The notes: generated by a model not told the origin, from the letters alone. Counted from the stretch's first letter, positions 1 through 9,947 are shown. The stretch: DNA of 45,481 bases from an uncultured Treponema sp. (GCA_946410085.1 CAMJZA010000025.1:1-45481), one strand, 5' to 3'. Numbers and translations: made by a program.

Positions 1-1
1 T

Positions 2-694
2 TATCTCGTTATGGACAATGCCCCGTGGCACAAAAAAGCAAAAAGACTTATTCAATATGAAAAATATGGTCTGTTTGACACAATCTTCCGTATAGTGGCT
101 GACCATGAGCTTGTATTACGGATGTACACGCGGGGGGCACGGTTTAAGGCAATAGATACGGTAACGACGAACTTCATGCTTACTGGATTCAGTTCAATGG
201 ATCCTATAGCACTTGAACTGGAAGAGCAGAAGGTTTTTCAGCGTTATAAGGATTTGTGTCCCTATAAGGAAGCTGCAGAACGTGAGTTGCAGAGACGATT
301 GCTTTCAGTGAAATACAGCATTGTGATGAAACAAGAGTTTTCAATAGCAGATGATGATTTACACAGTTTGATTGGAGGAAATTCCCTTGCCATTTGGGGA
401 ACTGGTGCCTGGGGAAAAAGAATAGCAGAATTCTGTAATCAGGGCACAGTTGCCATTGATTTTTTTGTTGATTCTGATAAACAGAAACAAGGAACAACAC
501 TGTTCGGAAAAGATATAAAGGATCCTGCCGTTCTTGAGAAATATGAAGGGATAGTCTTTATAGCTGTAAGAAATCATGATGCTGACATTGCAGAAAAACT
601 TGTGGAACTTGGGAATCAAAGTTTAAGATTGATATTGCTGCAGAGTTTTATTGAAAAATTGACGGGTTGTTATTGCTATAATGAAATCACCTAA
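2..694 (+). CDS. Glycosyltransferase family 2, C-terminal part, with Rossmann-like tail (5' end outside window)
   Basis: The frame is open to the left edge, so only the C-terminal ~230 residues are visible. Residues ~30-65 (ADHELVLRMYTRGARF...VTTNF) have the look of the end of a GT-A fold family 2 glycosyltransferase, the D-x-x-L-x-L-R segment after the acceptor loop. Residues ~125-225 form a separate module starting LAIWGTGAWGKRIA and continuing FFVDSDKQKQG, the recurring Rossmann-like module of this locus. The predicted role is sugar transfer on the cytoplasmic side during surface-glycan assembly; the sugar cannot be read from the sequence. The stop codon lies 14 bases inside the next gene, indicating an operon with translational coupling. 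Confidence 0.75.
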   Translation, partial: YLVMDNAPWHKKAKRLIQYEKYGLFDTIFRIVADHELVLRMYTRGARFKAIDTVTTNFMLTGFSSMDPIALELEEQKVFQRYKDLCPYKEAAERELQRRLLSVKYSIVMKQEFSIADDDLHSLIGGNSLAIWGTGAWGKRIAEFCNQGTVAIDFFVDSDKQKQGTTLFGKDIKDPAVLEKYEGIVFIAVRNHDADIAEKLVELGNQSLRLILLQSFIEKLTGCYCYNEIT

Positions 695-1918
695 ATTTTC
701 TTTTTCTTTGAATGATGAAAATAACCTTCTTCGCAGTGCCTTTTCCGGCGATAATTTCAAAGTTATCAACGGTATGGCAAAGAACAAAAAGTGTATCATC
801 TTCTGTTCTGGTAACGGCATCTGGTTTCCCGACACGGACAGCTGTTTCCGCGATACCATTATCAGCCGAGACCGATACGAGTGGAGTACGACCGCTTCCC
901 ATATACTGGACTATGTGGAACGGATTATCTTCATACGCGACCTGCACAAATGCTGGTATGCCGGAGGAATCAATGACAGGATAGATTCCATCGATAAACT
1001 CGCAGACTTTTTATCCAGGATATGCAAAGACTTCAGGACAGTTGTAACCGGGAACAGTGCAGGCGGATACATTGCAAGTCTGCTAGGGTACAAGCTGCAT
1101 GTAGATTTTGTGCTGAACTGGAGCGGTCAGTGGAATATTTGGAAACACTGGAATGTTGTTGAAGACTCCTTTTTTGTGAAAAAATATGCTTCTGATGAAG
1201 CACGATCTCGGTATTATGATATTGTTCCCCTGCTAAAGGATAACACTGTTCCCGTTTACTATTTTTATCCCATGCACAGTGAACAGGACATCGTTCAGTA
1301 TGAATGTGCAAAAGTACTGCCTTCGGTATATCCCATAGCACTGGACAGTACACGGCATGGAGCAGGTGTCAGCGGCAAAGGATATTTTACGCTGCTCCTG
1401 TCCGAAAACGCTCAGCTGCAGGAATTGTACAGGAACACTGCCGGAAAAACGCTTGCCACGGCGGAACTGGAGACTCTGATAGACACGCTTCCCATGGCAG
1501 CACAGTATTACGAATTCGATACACCCTTGACGGGAGCTGATAAAACCAAAATTTACCGGGACATGCTTTTAAAATGGGTCCGCATACAGCAGCACGGGAA
1601 AAATCTTTTCCGCACCGGAAAATTTACCGGCCTGACATATTTTGCCGTATATGGGAGGGGGGGGTATCAAAGCTGCTCATAGAAGAGTTGGGTCTGTCAC
1701 ATAAAAACATACGCTGCATAGTGGAAAGCAGTCCTTCTTCCGTAGACTACGAAGGTTATCCCGTCATTAAACCAAGCGGCCTGAATGAATCAGTTGATGC
1801 AGTAATCGTTGTTCCTTGCTATGACAAGGCTACAATACGGGCTGCATTGCTTGATGCAGGTTATAAAGGCCTGATATGCGGCCTTGACGAACTGCTGGAA
1901 CAGGCTGATGCCGGCTAG
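681..1918 (+). pseudogene. Alpha/beta-hydrolase-like protein with Rossmann-like tail, out of frame at a G8 tract (possible phase-variable gene)
   Basis: The first frame (681-1682, 333 residues) has an alpha/beta-hydrolase look, with the nucleophile elbow TGNSAGGY near residue 118 and a candidate catalytic His in TRHGAG. It runs into a run of eight G (1657-1664) just after FAVYG and stops 15 bases later. The next frame continues from GTATCA as VSKLLIEELGL to DELLEQADAG, which is the end of the locus-typical Rossmann-like module. Nine or six Gs would fuse both parts into about 412 residues reading YGRGGVSKLL. This is therefore a broken gene, an OFF state of a slipped-strand switch, or a sequencing error. 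The start overlaps the preceding glycosyltransferase. The hydrolase substrate is unknown; deacylation or transacylation of the glycan is only a guess. Confidence 0.7.
1657..1664 (+). repeat. G8 homopolymer inside the coding region
   Basis: Eight consecutive Gs preceded by GGGA. The reading frames upstream and downstream of the tract join only if one G is added or two are removed. Confidence 0.95.
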
Positions 1919-2289
1919 GTAGGGCTTTACGGAAAAACAGTGTTGTACTACATCTTGCACAGCGTCTGCAATACTCAATGTATTGTTACCGCCATATACG
2001 GTGTATCGTTGCCGTAATACGACCAGTACAGCGCTTCTATACTTTCCACGCATACGGCTTGCCGGAAGGCGTTCCATGGGCTTTCCCCTGCCGTATGTTG
2101 CCGTTCACTGTAAAACACCGCAGGTGGCAACCGTATGTCGTGAATATACCGCAGGAAGATTGAGAAAATTTGTTTTTTTTGGGGGCAATCACTTTTTGCT
2201 CAAACAGGATAAGTATCGTTTTTTCAGTTCACTATTCAGATGCCTGTTCATGTAGCTATTAAACAATTTTATAATTAATGAGGAAATAG
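1919..2289. other. Intergenic stretch without a recognisable gene
   Basis: About 370 bases between the disrupted hydrolase-like gene and galE. Short open frames here have no recognisable homology, no good ribosome site and biased composition. A poly-T/G stretch (2169-2186) and an AT-rich segment (2200-2280) precede galE; GAGGAA at 2280-2285 is its ribosome binding site. No convincing terminator hairpin was found. Confidence 0.6.
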
Positions 2290-3261
2290 ATGATTCTAAT
2301 TTGCGGAGGAGCCGGTTATATAGGTTCCCATGTCAATAAACACCTGAACAGGGAAGGTTATGAGACTGTTGTATTTGACAATCTCATTTATGGACATAAA
2401 GAGGCAGTAAAATGGGGCCTTTTTGACAAAGGAGACCTTTCAAATATTTCAGATATTGAAACTGTATTTGATAAATACCCAATACATGCAGTGTTTCACT
2501 TTGCTGCCTATGCGTATGTCGGTGAATCCGTAAACGAACCGGAGAAATACTACTATAACAATGTCGTAAATACCTTGAACCTTTTGAAGGTTATGAGAAA
2601 ACACGGATGCAACAGAATTGTTTTTTCATCGACATGTGCAACATACGGTGAGCCTGAAAAGGTTCCGATCCTGGAAGATATGCCTCAGAATCCGATCAAC
2701 CCATACGGTTCTACAAAGCTTATGATTGAAAGAGTGTTCAGGGATTACAGCAAGGCATATGGACTAAATTATGTTGTCCTGAGATACTTTAATGCTGCCG
2801 GTGCGGATCCGGAGTGTGAACTGGGAGAAAGCCATGTTCCAGAAACGCATCTGATACCACTTGTTCTGGATGCGGCAAGCGGACGGCGGAATAGTATAGA
2901 AGTTTTCGGAAGCGATTATGATACGCCCGATGGCAGCTGCATACGGGATTATATTCACGTTGCAGATTTAGCAGAAGCCCATCTGCTTGCACTTCGCTAT
3001 TTAGAACGTGGTAATCCAAGCGATTTCTTCAATCTTGGTAATGAACAGGGAACCTCTGTCCTTGAAGTAATAGATTCAGTCAGGCGGATTACTGGAAAAG
3101 ATTTCAGGGTAATGATGGAACCAAGACGTCCCGGTGATCCTGCAGTCCTGGTAGGAAGCAGCAGGAAGGCAAAGAAGGTGTTGGGGTGGAAACCTAAGTA
3201 TTCAGATATAGATACGATTGTTGCACATGCATGGGAATGGCATGAGCATGCAGAATACTAG
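2290..3261 (+). CDS. galE: UDP-glucose 4-epimerase
   Basis: Interconverts UDP-glucose and UDP-galactose in the cytoplasm. The N-terminus has the NAD-binding G-x-x-G-x-x-G (GGAGYIGS, residues 6-13), followed by FSSTCATYG with the catalytic Ser/Thr region and NPYGSTK with Tyr139 and Lys143 of the short-chain dehydrogenase dyad. RYFNAAGADP and the C-terminal GWKPKYSDI are typical of GalE. The length of 323 residues is normal for the family. GAGGAA precedes the ATG. With Glf downstream (12772), it would supply UDP-galactofuranose for the glycan; a link to other hexose or hexosamine epimers cannot be excluded. Confidence 0.93.
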   Translation: MILICGGAGYIGSHVNKHLNREGYETVVFDNLIYGHKEAVKWGLFDKGDLSNISDIETVFDKYPIHAVFHFAAYAYVGESVNEPEKYYYNNVVNTLNLLKVMRKHGCNRIVFSSTCATYGEPEKVPILEDMPQNPINPYGSTKLMIERVFRDYSKAYGLNYVVLRYFNAAGADPECELGESHVPETHLIPLVLDAASGRRNSIEVFGSDYDTPDGSCIRDYIHVADLAEAHLLALRYLERGNPSDFFNLGNEQGTSVLEVIDSVRRITGKDFRVMMEPRRPGDPAVLVGSSRKAKKVLGWKPKYSDIDTIVAHAWEWHEHAEY

Positions 3262-3327
3262 ACTTTAATAAACTTTTTTTCCACCAGATAACATTAAATT
3301 TTATAAGAAAAGCTATGAGGTGATATA

Positions 3328-4896
3328 ATGCCTGCTTCATGTAAACGTATTCTTTATTTCATGGATTCAGGACTGAGTTTCGGAGGAGCTGTAAACACAC
3401 TGTTACTTCAGGCAATCTGTATGAAAAAGCATGGACATGATGTTTTCGTTTGTTTTTCGTGCATTCCGGGAAGTTCTTTCATCCCTGCCTATCGCAAGAT
3501 GTGCTCCGAGAACCAGATTCCTCTGTTTTTTCTTCCCTATGAGATAACATCATATACAGAGGGAGTCAATGTCGTTTCATTAATCGATCACTATGATTTA
3601 CTGAAAAACGTGATACGTTCTATACAGCCCGACATTCTTCATTCGGTTCAGATAAACCCGACCATAGAGCTTGTCGCACGAGAACTTCGAATTCCTCATG
3701 TAATGCAGATGTTTCAGGCGTCAGCATCTTTTTTCTCGCTTAAATATATGGATGTCTGGCCAAAATTTATGACCTGCGATTCCTTGTATTGGGCAAAAGT
3801 ATGGCAGGAAGGGCTTGGACTTGAGGCAACCTGCATCCGGGCAATAGCACAGAATCCATTGTTGCAGAACAGTGTAACAAAGCAGGAAACACGATATATC
3901 TGTGTCGGCGTTGTCTATCCACGGAAAAATCAGCTAGAGGTCATAAAAGCATTCTATCTGCTACTCTCACAGGGGATCAAAGCTCGGCTTGACATCTACG
4001 GCTATGACAGCGGGCCGTACGCGGAGAAATGTAAAAAATACGTTGTAGCAAACTCTCTGGAATCACGTGTTACGTTTCACGGCTATTGTGAGGATATGCG
4101 GGCCGTATACAGGAACAGTGATGCGGTTATTATCGGCAGCACGGTAGAATCCTATCCTAATGTAGTTTCGGAAGCGATGGCGAACAGCGTCATCGTCATT
4201 TCAACTCCCGTTGCAGGTATCCCGGAGGTTATCAAAGATTCCTATAACGGATATCTGTCTGACGGCTATTCCGACGAAGATATCGCCGTAAAACTCATAC
4301 AGTTTGAAAACGACAAGAATCACGGTCATGCAGATCAAATACTCCAGAATGCAAATGAAACCTTTTTGACAGAACATTCAGAAGATGCTGTTTACAAAAA
4401 GCTTCTTGCATATCATGAATCTGTTCAGGAAAAATTTTCAAAAGGTCTGGTTGCAATTCCTTCGATTACGATTTCCGACGTAAAAAGCATATTTTCCGAT
4501 ATCCTGAACCTGTATGAAAAGAATTTCAAAAACTTTACCAATACAGCCATGACTGCACGGATGCTCTGGTATTTCCTGCATGTAGCACCGATAATACAAA
4601 AGCTTCCTGCAGATGCACAGTTTTATATCTGGGGAGCAGGAAAATACGGTGTATGTGCACTGGAAAATCTAAAAGTATTCTTTTCGTTCATACAATTGAC
4701 GGCTTTCATTGACAGTAAGAAAGAAGGGGTGTTTGAAGGTTTTCCAATAGAAAAACCGGAAGTCATTCTTGCCGATGAAAGGTCAATAATATTCATTGGT
4801 GCGGTAGATGGACAGTGGAATATCATTGATACACTTGAAAAATACGGAAAAATCTGCCACGAAAGCTTTTTCTTTCTTGTACCTCGAGATTGGTAA
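3328..4896 (+). CDS. GT4-family (GT-B) glycosyltransferase with C-terminal Rossmann-like module
   Basis: Residues ~1-370 fit a retaining GT-B glycosyltransferase of family 4. The N-terminal part has GLSFGGAVNTLL; the donor-binding part has CVGVVYPRKNQLEVIKAF, then HGYCEDMRAVYRNSDAVIIGSTVESYPNVVSEAMANSV (split here only by my reading) with the E-x7-E type donor motif. Residues ~431-515 form the locus-typical module (FYIWGAGKYGV, then FIDSKKEGVFEGFPIEKP). The total of 522 residues is longer than an ordinary GT4 because of this tail. A GAGGTGATATA ribosome site precedes the ATG. The sugar and linkage are unknown. Confidence 0.85.
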   Translation: MPASCKRILYFMDSGLSFGGAVNTLLLQAICMKKHGHDVFVCFSCIPGSSFIPAYRKMCSENQIPLFFLPYEITSYTEGVNVVSLIDHYDLLKNVIRSIQPDILHSVQINPTIELVARELRIPHVMQMFQASASFFSLKYMDVWPKFMTCDSLYWAKVWQEGLGLEATCIRAIAQNPLLQNSVTKQETRYICVGVVYPRKNQLEVIKAFYLLLSQGIKARLDIYGYDSGPYAEKCKKYVVANSLESRVTFHGYCEDMRAVYRNSDAVIIGSTVESYPNVVSEAMANSVIVISTPVAGIPEVIKDSYNGYLSDGYSDEDIAVKLIQFENDKNHGHADQILQNANETFLTEHSEDAVYKKLLAYHESVQEKFSKGLVAIPSITISDVKSIFSDILNLYEKNFKNFTNTAMTARMLWYFLHVAPIIQKLPADAQFYIWGAGKYGVCALENLKVFFSFIQLTAFIDSKKEGVFEGFPIEKPEVILADERSIIFIGAVDGQWNIIDTLEKYGKICHESFFFLVPRDW

Positions 4897-4962
4897 AATG
4901 AAGTTGTCAAGTACAAAAGAAAAAATGCTGCAAAACTACCTGCGGATTAAGGAAGAACATGC

Positions 4963-6321
4963 ATGGATGTAAAAGTCTCTGTCATTTTACCATCATTGAA
5001 TGTCGGACCATATATTGAGGAATGCCTGAAAAGTGTTTGTAATCAAACATTACGCGATATTGAAATCCTTTGCATTGATGCGTTTTCGACAGATACGACA
5101 CGGCAAGTCATAAAAAAATACCAGAAAGAAGATGAACGGATTCAATTGATAGACAGTGAAAGGAAAAGTTATGGATTTCAGATGAATCTCGGTATAGAAA
5201 AAGCTAAGGGTAAATACATCGGAATTGTTGAAACAGATGATTATATCTGCCCAGATATGTATGCAAGTCTGTTTGATATTGCAGAGAATAAACAATGTGA
5301 TTATGTCAAGGCTGATTTTGATTTCGTTAATGACTCAAATGGTTACATTGAGTTTACAAGGGATCGTTTATTTCCTGATAATTCTGATATATATGGCACA
5401 GTACTTGATCCATCGAAAAATGAATACATTTATCTGCATGATCATAATATTTGGAAAGGTGTTTACTTGAAAAAATTCCTGCTTGACAATTGCATCAGGT
5501 TCAATGAATCGCTAGGCGCTGCCTACCAAGATATCGGATTTGCAATGCAGGTATTCTCATCAGCAAGAAGCGCATATTATTCCGATAAATCATTTTATCG
5601 TTACAGAATAGGCAGGGCGGATTCTTCTGTAAAATCACCTAAGACCCTAATGTTTATCTGGCAAGAATTACAATTCCTGATGAATAGATCTAACTGGCCG
5701 AATCAATTTAACGTATGTGCTGTTTTCAGCAGGTTTGCATTAGCGTTTACAGATGAATTGCGACGCATTCTTGTTAATTGTGGTATAAGTATAGAAGACA
5801 AAAATATCAGACCCTATTTTGATTTAATCTGTAGCAAATACAAAGAATTCATGCAACAGGGTATCTGGCCAAATGACGATACGAACCCTGGTACAAAAGA
5901 AACAATGCTTCTTGTACTGCAAGATATAGATGCTTTTATAAAAAACGAACAAATTGCCTATACAAAGCAACAGGCCATATTCGCAGAACAGAAGACAAAG
6001 AGGGAGCAGTTTTATAGTTCCGTTGATTCCCTGAAAGTGAAGAACATCATTATATTCGGTGCCGGTGCTTACGGCAGATCCTGCTACAGGGATTTATATG
6101 CCAAAAACATATCAGTTGCTGCATTCCTCGACAACAATGAAAAGCTGAAGGGGACATTGCTTCATGGTATACAAGTAATTGTACCTGCAGACCTTGCACT
6201 GTTTCAGAAAGAAATCGGTGATACAGGGTTTATTATTGCAAATAAAAGTCACGCTGAGGAATTGTCTGAACAGCTGATTAAAATGGGAATCCCTGAAAAC
6301 AAAATCTGTAGATACCGGTAA
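4963..6321 (+). CDS. GT2-family glycosyltransferase with C-terminal Rossmann-like module
   Basis: The N-terminus VSVILPSLNVGPYIEECLKSVCNQT is the classic start of a GT-A family 2 enzyme. VETDDYI (near residue 90) supplies the metal-binding DxD and GAAYQDIGFAMQVF the later acidic motif. After a helical linker, residues ~361-452 form the Rossmann-like module (IIIFGAGAYGRSC, AFLDNNEKLKGTLLHG). AAGGAAG lies just upstream. Composition is AT-rich compared with genes after 11 kb. It probably adds a hexose or hexosamine to a lipid-linked glycan; specificity cannot be read. Confidence 0.87.
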   Translation: MDVKVSVILPSLNVGPYIEECLKSVCNQTLRDIEILCIDAFSTDTTRQVIKKYQKEDERIQLIDSERKSYGFQMNLGIEKAKGKYIGIVETDDYICPDMYASLFDIAENKQCDYVKADFDFVNDSNGYIEFTRDRLFPDNSDIYGTVLDPSKNEYIYLHDHNIWKGVYLKKFLLDNCIRFNESLGAAYQDIGFAMQVFSSARSAYYSDKSFYRYRIGRADSSVKSPKTLMFIWQELQFLMNRSNWPNQFNVCAVFSRFALAFTDELRRILVNCGISIEDKNIRPYFDLICSKYKEFMQQGIWPNDDTNPGTKETMLLVLQDIDAFIKNEQIAYTKQQAIFAEQKTKREQFYSSVDSLKVKNIIIFGAGAYGRSCYRDLYAKNISVAAFLDNNEKLKGTLLHGIQVIVPADLALFQKEIGDTGFIIANKSHAEELSEQLIKMGIPENKICRYR

Positions 6322-6408
6322 AAAGATATCTGCTTCAGCTTCATCCGTTTGAGAGACTGCTATAAAAGACGTAACAATAGATTACCAATGAGAGGAAGGT
6401 AAAGATGT

Positions 6409-7710
6409 ATGATATCCTGCTATGATGACCTGCTGTCACTGCATGAGAAAAAGCTGTACTTGTACGGGACGGGAAACGTCGCAGGTGAACTGCGGCTTTT
6501 CCTTGAAGAAAATTCGATTGATTTCGAAGGATATATCGTTTCAAAATTTGAGAACAGCAGTGCTGAAATTGGCGGAAAACCCGTAAAAAGCCCGGCTGAG
6601 CTCAAGAAGCAGGGGAACGGAGCAGCCGTCATCGCTGCGTGCATTCCCCGCTTCAGAAAGGAGATTGTCAACAGCCTGCTGGATGCAGATTTCCTGAGGG
6701 TCTTCACTCTGAGCGATGCCTTTGCCGGGAGACTGAAGGCACAGGCGGAATGCAGGAAGCTGTTCGGCAAATATTCATCCCGATACCGGCTCTGCGTGCC
6801 TGCACATCTTGAAACGGGGCAGTTCATGATAAGGGGGAATGATCCTGCCGACAGCTTCAGGCTCAGGACTGAAACGTCGAGATTCAGGGAACTCATCAGG
6901 GATGCCGACGGCCTGCTGTCCGGCAGTACCAGCCTCAGGCAGGAATTCGAGTCCATATGGTCAAAATTCACTGACGTGAAAAGCCTGCCGCGCTCCCCTA
7001 GTACCACCAGGACAGACGACTTCTTCAACATCTATTCCATACGCTGCCATGTTGACAAGCCTATTCCGGACGGTGCAGTTCCGTTCTATGCGCAGGAACT
7101 GCAGGCAGGGGCGGCAATCGCACCGGCAAGAATCTGCAGCCTGACGGATGATACGGGAGAAAACATTTCCGAAAGGAACAGGGATTTTTCAGAAGCCTCC
7201 GCGATATACTGGGCATGGAAGAATGGTTCCGGCAAGCTGTATACCGGCTGCATGCACTACCGTCGGCATCTTGATTTATCTGAAAGCGACCTCGCTGCCG
7301 TCCTTGAAAATGACATAGATCTGGTGAATACCATTCCCTGCATCCTGTATCCCGGAATCCGGCAATTCTTCCTGCAGAACTTCCTGTACACCAGGGACTG
7401 GCTGCTGATGACGGAAGGCATTGAATCCCTGCACCCCGAATACCTCCATACAGCAGCGTTCCTGTCGGAGGGACATTATTATCTTGCAAACAACATAATG
7501 ATCATGAAGTCGGAATGGTTCAGGAGGATGTGTTCCTTTGTCTTCGACATACTGCTTTATATTGATGATTATTATAAAGCTCACGGGTTCGTCCGGCAGG
7601 ACAGGTATGCAGGATATATCTTTGAAGTCCTGTATTCGGTATTTGTCCTCCACCATGCAAAAGAAATGAAAATGGCATTCACGGATATGAATGCCAGGGT
7701 ATTCTGCTAG
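6409..7710 (+). CDS. Rossmann-like module fused to a DUF4422 glycosyltransferase-like domain
   Basis: Here the Rossmann-like module is at the N-terminus (residues ~14-110: LYLYGTGNVAGELR, then YIVSKFENSSAEIGGKPVKSP). Residues ~200-433 match the DUF4422 pattern: IYSIRCHVDKPIP, then NRDFSEASAIYWAWKNG, YTGCMHYRRHLDL, and a late HYYLANNIMIM segment. DUF4422 proteins are found in polysaccharide loci and are thought to be glycosyltransferases; the activity is inferred from family and context. GAGGAAGG at 6391-6398 precedes this ATG. An ATG four bases earlier ends after six codons. The next gene begins eight bases after the stop. Confidence 0.8.
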   Translation: MISCYDDLLSLHEKKLYLYGTGNVAGELRLFLEENSIDFEGYIVSKFENSSAEIGGKPVKSPAELKKQGNGAAVIAACIPRFRKEIVNSLLDADFLRVFTLSDAFAGRLKAQAECRKLFGKYSSRYRLCVPAHLETGQFMIRGNDPADSFRLRTETSRFRELIRDADGLLSGSTSLRQEFESIWSKFTDVKSLPRSPSTTRTDDFFNIYSIRCHVDKPIPDGAVPFYAQELQAGAAIAPARICSLTDDTGENISERNRDFSEASAIYWAWKNGSGKLYTGCMHYRRHLDLSESDLAAVLENDIDLVNTIPCILYPGIRQFFLQNFLYTRDWLLMTEGIESLHPEYLHTAAFLSEGHYYLANNIMIMKSEWFRRMCSFVFDILLYIDDYYKAHGFVRQDRYAGYIFEVLYSVFVLHHAKEMKMAFTDMNARVFC

Positions 7711-7718
7711 GAGGGGTA

Positions 7719-9947
7719 ATGACTGCAGAAACAGCCGGTGGACTTGCGACGGGAATCATCGCATGGTATGACTTTAAAGCAGGGACGGAAGCCCTTGTCA
7801 TAGCAGGGGATTCCGTTCTGTCAGACCATCTTGCCGGACGCGGCATAAAAACCAGAAGTCTTTCGATTGCAGAGTCTGCAAGGGATCCTTTCCTCAAAGC
7901 AAGCTGCGGCTGCTTTGATTACGTCATTGCCATAGGAATGCTTGAAAAATGCCGAGAGCCGCTGCTGATGCTCAAGCACTGGGGATCACTGCTGAAGGCT
8001 GGCGGGCACCTGCTGCTCGGTGCAGAAAACCGGCTGGGAGTCAGATACTTCTGCGGAGAACGGGACCCGGCGACCGGTGAAGTATTTCAGGGAATCGAAC
8101 ATTATCACCATAAGCAGCCGGAGTCCGTAAAGGTCATGAAGCACCGGCTGTATGCAAAATCGGAACTGACGGCATTCCTTGATTCTGCCGGATTCAATTC
8201 AAGGTCCTGCTACTCCGTGTTCCCCCGCCTTGAATCCGCACGGTTCATCTATGCAGAGGATTACCTGCCGAATGAAGATGTTTCCATGAGGATTGTTCCG
8301 CAGTATGATTCATGCGGGACAGTCATGATAGATGAACAGCATCTGTATACGGACCTCATTGAAAACAGGCTGTTCCATCAGATGGCAAACGCATTTCTGT
8401 TCGACTGCTCTTCCGAAACCACATCAGGGATACTTTCTGTTACGGTTTCAGCGGAGCGGGACGAAAGGCTCAGGACGGCAACTGTCATCCGGGCAGGCGG
8501 AACCGTTGAAAAAAGAGCCCTTACGGACGCAAGCCTTGAAAACCTCCGAAAGATTGAAGAAAACCTTGCTTATCTGAAGAGCAGGGGCATACAAACCGTT
8601 CCTGCAGGACTTTCGGGACATTCCCTGTCCATGCCGTATATCGAGGGGCAGCCGGCAGTCCAGTACCTGAGAGACCTGCTTGCATCTGACAGAGAGAAAC
8701 TGATTGAGGAAATGGATCACTTCCGGGATCTGATCCTCAAGTCTTCGCCGCGTGTTGAAAAGCCGGAGAATATCATTCCCGGCTATACGGAAGCTGACGG
8801 CATAATCCTTGAAAAAGCTTTCGTTGATATGGTTCCGATTAACGCCTTTTATTCCGGAGAAGACTTTGTATTTATTGATCAGGAGTTCTGTTTTGAGAAT
8901 TATCCTGCAAATGCGATTATCTTCAGGATGGTTGCCTTCCTCTATGACCTGAATTCAGACCGTATGGCACTTCTGCCTCAGGATTTCTTCTTCGATCGGT
9001 ACGGCATATCTGCAAACATGGCAAAATGGATCGCCATGTCCATTGATTTCGCCAAATCCCTGTGTACGGATGAGAAGCTGCTGCGCTATTCAACGCAGCA
9101 TACAGTTTCATACAACAGGATAGAAGCAAATAGAAGAAAACTTGATGCACATGTCATCGGTGACTGTTTCTCCGGTATTACCGGGAAGAATGTGTATATA
9201 TGGGGATGCGGAAATTTTGCATCGAAATTCTATGCTTTCTATAAAAATGATTTTACTATTGCCGGTATAGTCGATTCCTCCAGTGCAAAATGGGGGACCA
9301 TGTTCCATGACAAACCGGTCAGTCCGCCCCGGATTCTGAATGACTGTGACAGGAAAAATTCAAAAGTCATTATATGCATGAAGGATTTCTGGGAGGTATA
9401 CCTGCAGCTGCAGGACATGGGTTTTGAGAATATCGGTGTCTATGATGCAAACCGTATATATGACGGACGGCAGGGAGCCGTTTCCTGCCTGCTCAGGCGG
9501 GAAGGAAACACGACACGGAAAAAATACCGGGTCGGTTATATTGCCGGAGTCTTTGACCTGTTTCATATCGGGCACCTCAACATGTTCCGCCGGGCAAAGG
9601 ACCTGTGCGATTATCTGATAGCTGCCGTAGTTACGGACAAGGGCGTCCGTGACGGAAAGAAGCGGGAGCCGTACATTCCGTTCGAAGAACGCATTGAAAT
9701 GGTCCGTTCCTGCAGGTATGTCGATGAAGCCGTTGAAATTCCCTATGATTATCCGGGAACCGTCGAGGCGTTCCAGAAATACCACTTTGACGTGCAGTTC
9801 AGCGGAAGCGACTACGTAAACCACCCATGGTGGCTGGAACAGCAGAAGTGGCTGCGGGAGCACGGTGCCGACCTTGTATTCTTCCCGTACACAGAGCAGA
9901 CGAGTTCAACAAAGATTAAAGCCCTGATAGAAAAGGGGCTGCTGTAA
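7719..9947 (+). CDS. Four-part fusion: SAM methyltransferase, kinase-like domain, Rossmann-like module, cytidylyltransferase
   Basis: Residues ~1-200 form a class I methyltransferase-like domain (FDYVIAIGMLEKC, then LLKAGGHLLLGAENRLG). Residues ~215-470 resemble an aminoglycoside/choline-kinase-like fold (SMPYIEGQPAVQYL; FVFIDQEFCFENYP, in which DQEF would be the metal-binding acidic part). Residues ~490-575 form the Rossmann-like module (VYIWGCGNFASKF). Residues ~603-742 form a nucleotidyltransferase of the glycerol-3-phosphate cytidylyltransferase type (GVFDLFHIGHLNMF with H-x-G-H, and TEQTSSTKI at the end). The methyltransferase plus kinase order recalls WbdD-like chain modifiers. Inferred role: activating or transferring a phospho-substituent and capping the glycan. 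A strong GGAGGGG site overlaps the previous stop codon. Confidence 0.8.
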   Translation: MTAETAGGLATGIIAWYDFKAGTEALVIAGDSVLSDHLAGRGIKTRSLSIAESARDPFLKASCGCFDYVIAIGMLEKCREPLLMLKHWGSLLKAGGHLLLGAENRLGVRYFCGERDPATGEVFQGIEHYHHKQPESVKVMKHRLYAKSELTAFLDSAGFNSRSCYSVFPRLESARFIYAEDYLPNEDVSMRIVPQYDSCGTVMIDEQHLYTDLIENRLFHQMANAFLFDCSSETTSGILSVTVSAERDERLRTATVIRAGGTVEKRALTDASLENLRKIEENLAYLKSRGIQTVPAGLSGHSLSMPYIEGQPAVQYLRDLLASDREKLIEEMDHFRDLILKSSPRVEKPENIIPGYTEADGIILEKAFVDMVPINAFYSGEDFVFIDQEFCFENYPANAIIFRMVAFLYDLNSDRMALLPQDFFFDRYGISANMAKWIAMSIDFAKSLCTDEKLLRYSTQHTVSYNRIEANRRKLDAHVIGDCFSGITGKNVYIWGCGNFASKFYAFYKNDFTIAGIVDSSSAKWGTMFHDKPVSPPRILNDCDRKNSKVIICMKDFWEVYLQLQDMGFENIGVYDANRIYDGRQGAVSCLLRREGNTTRKKYRVGYIAGVFDLFHIGHLNMFRRAKDLCDYLIAAVVTDKGVRDGKKREPYIPFEERIEMVRSCRYVDEAVEIPYDYPGTVEAFQKYHFDVQFSGSDYVNHPWWLEQQKWLREHGADLVFFPYTEQTSSTKIKALIEKGLL

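Noticed and set aside
2247..2275. TTCATG-17-TATAAT as a galE promoter
   Set aside because: The start point would fall on the galE ribosome site, and the -35 matches only three of six positions.
4898..4972. 24-codon open frame (MKLSSTKEKM...) between two glycosyltransferase genes
   Set aside because: No ribosome site of its own and no recognisable sequence; it overlaps the start of the next gene and may be chance.
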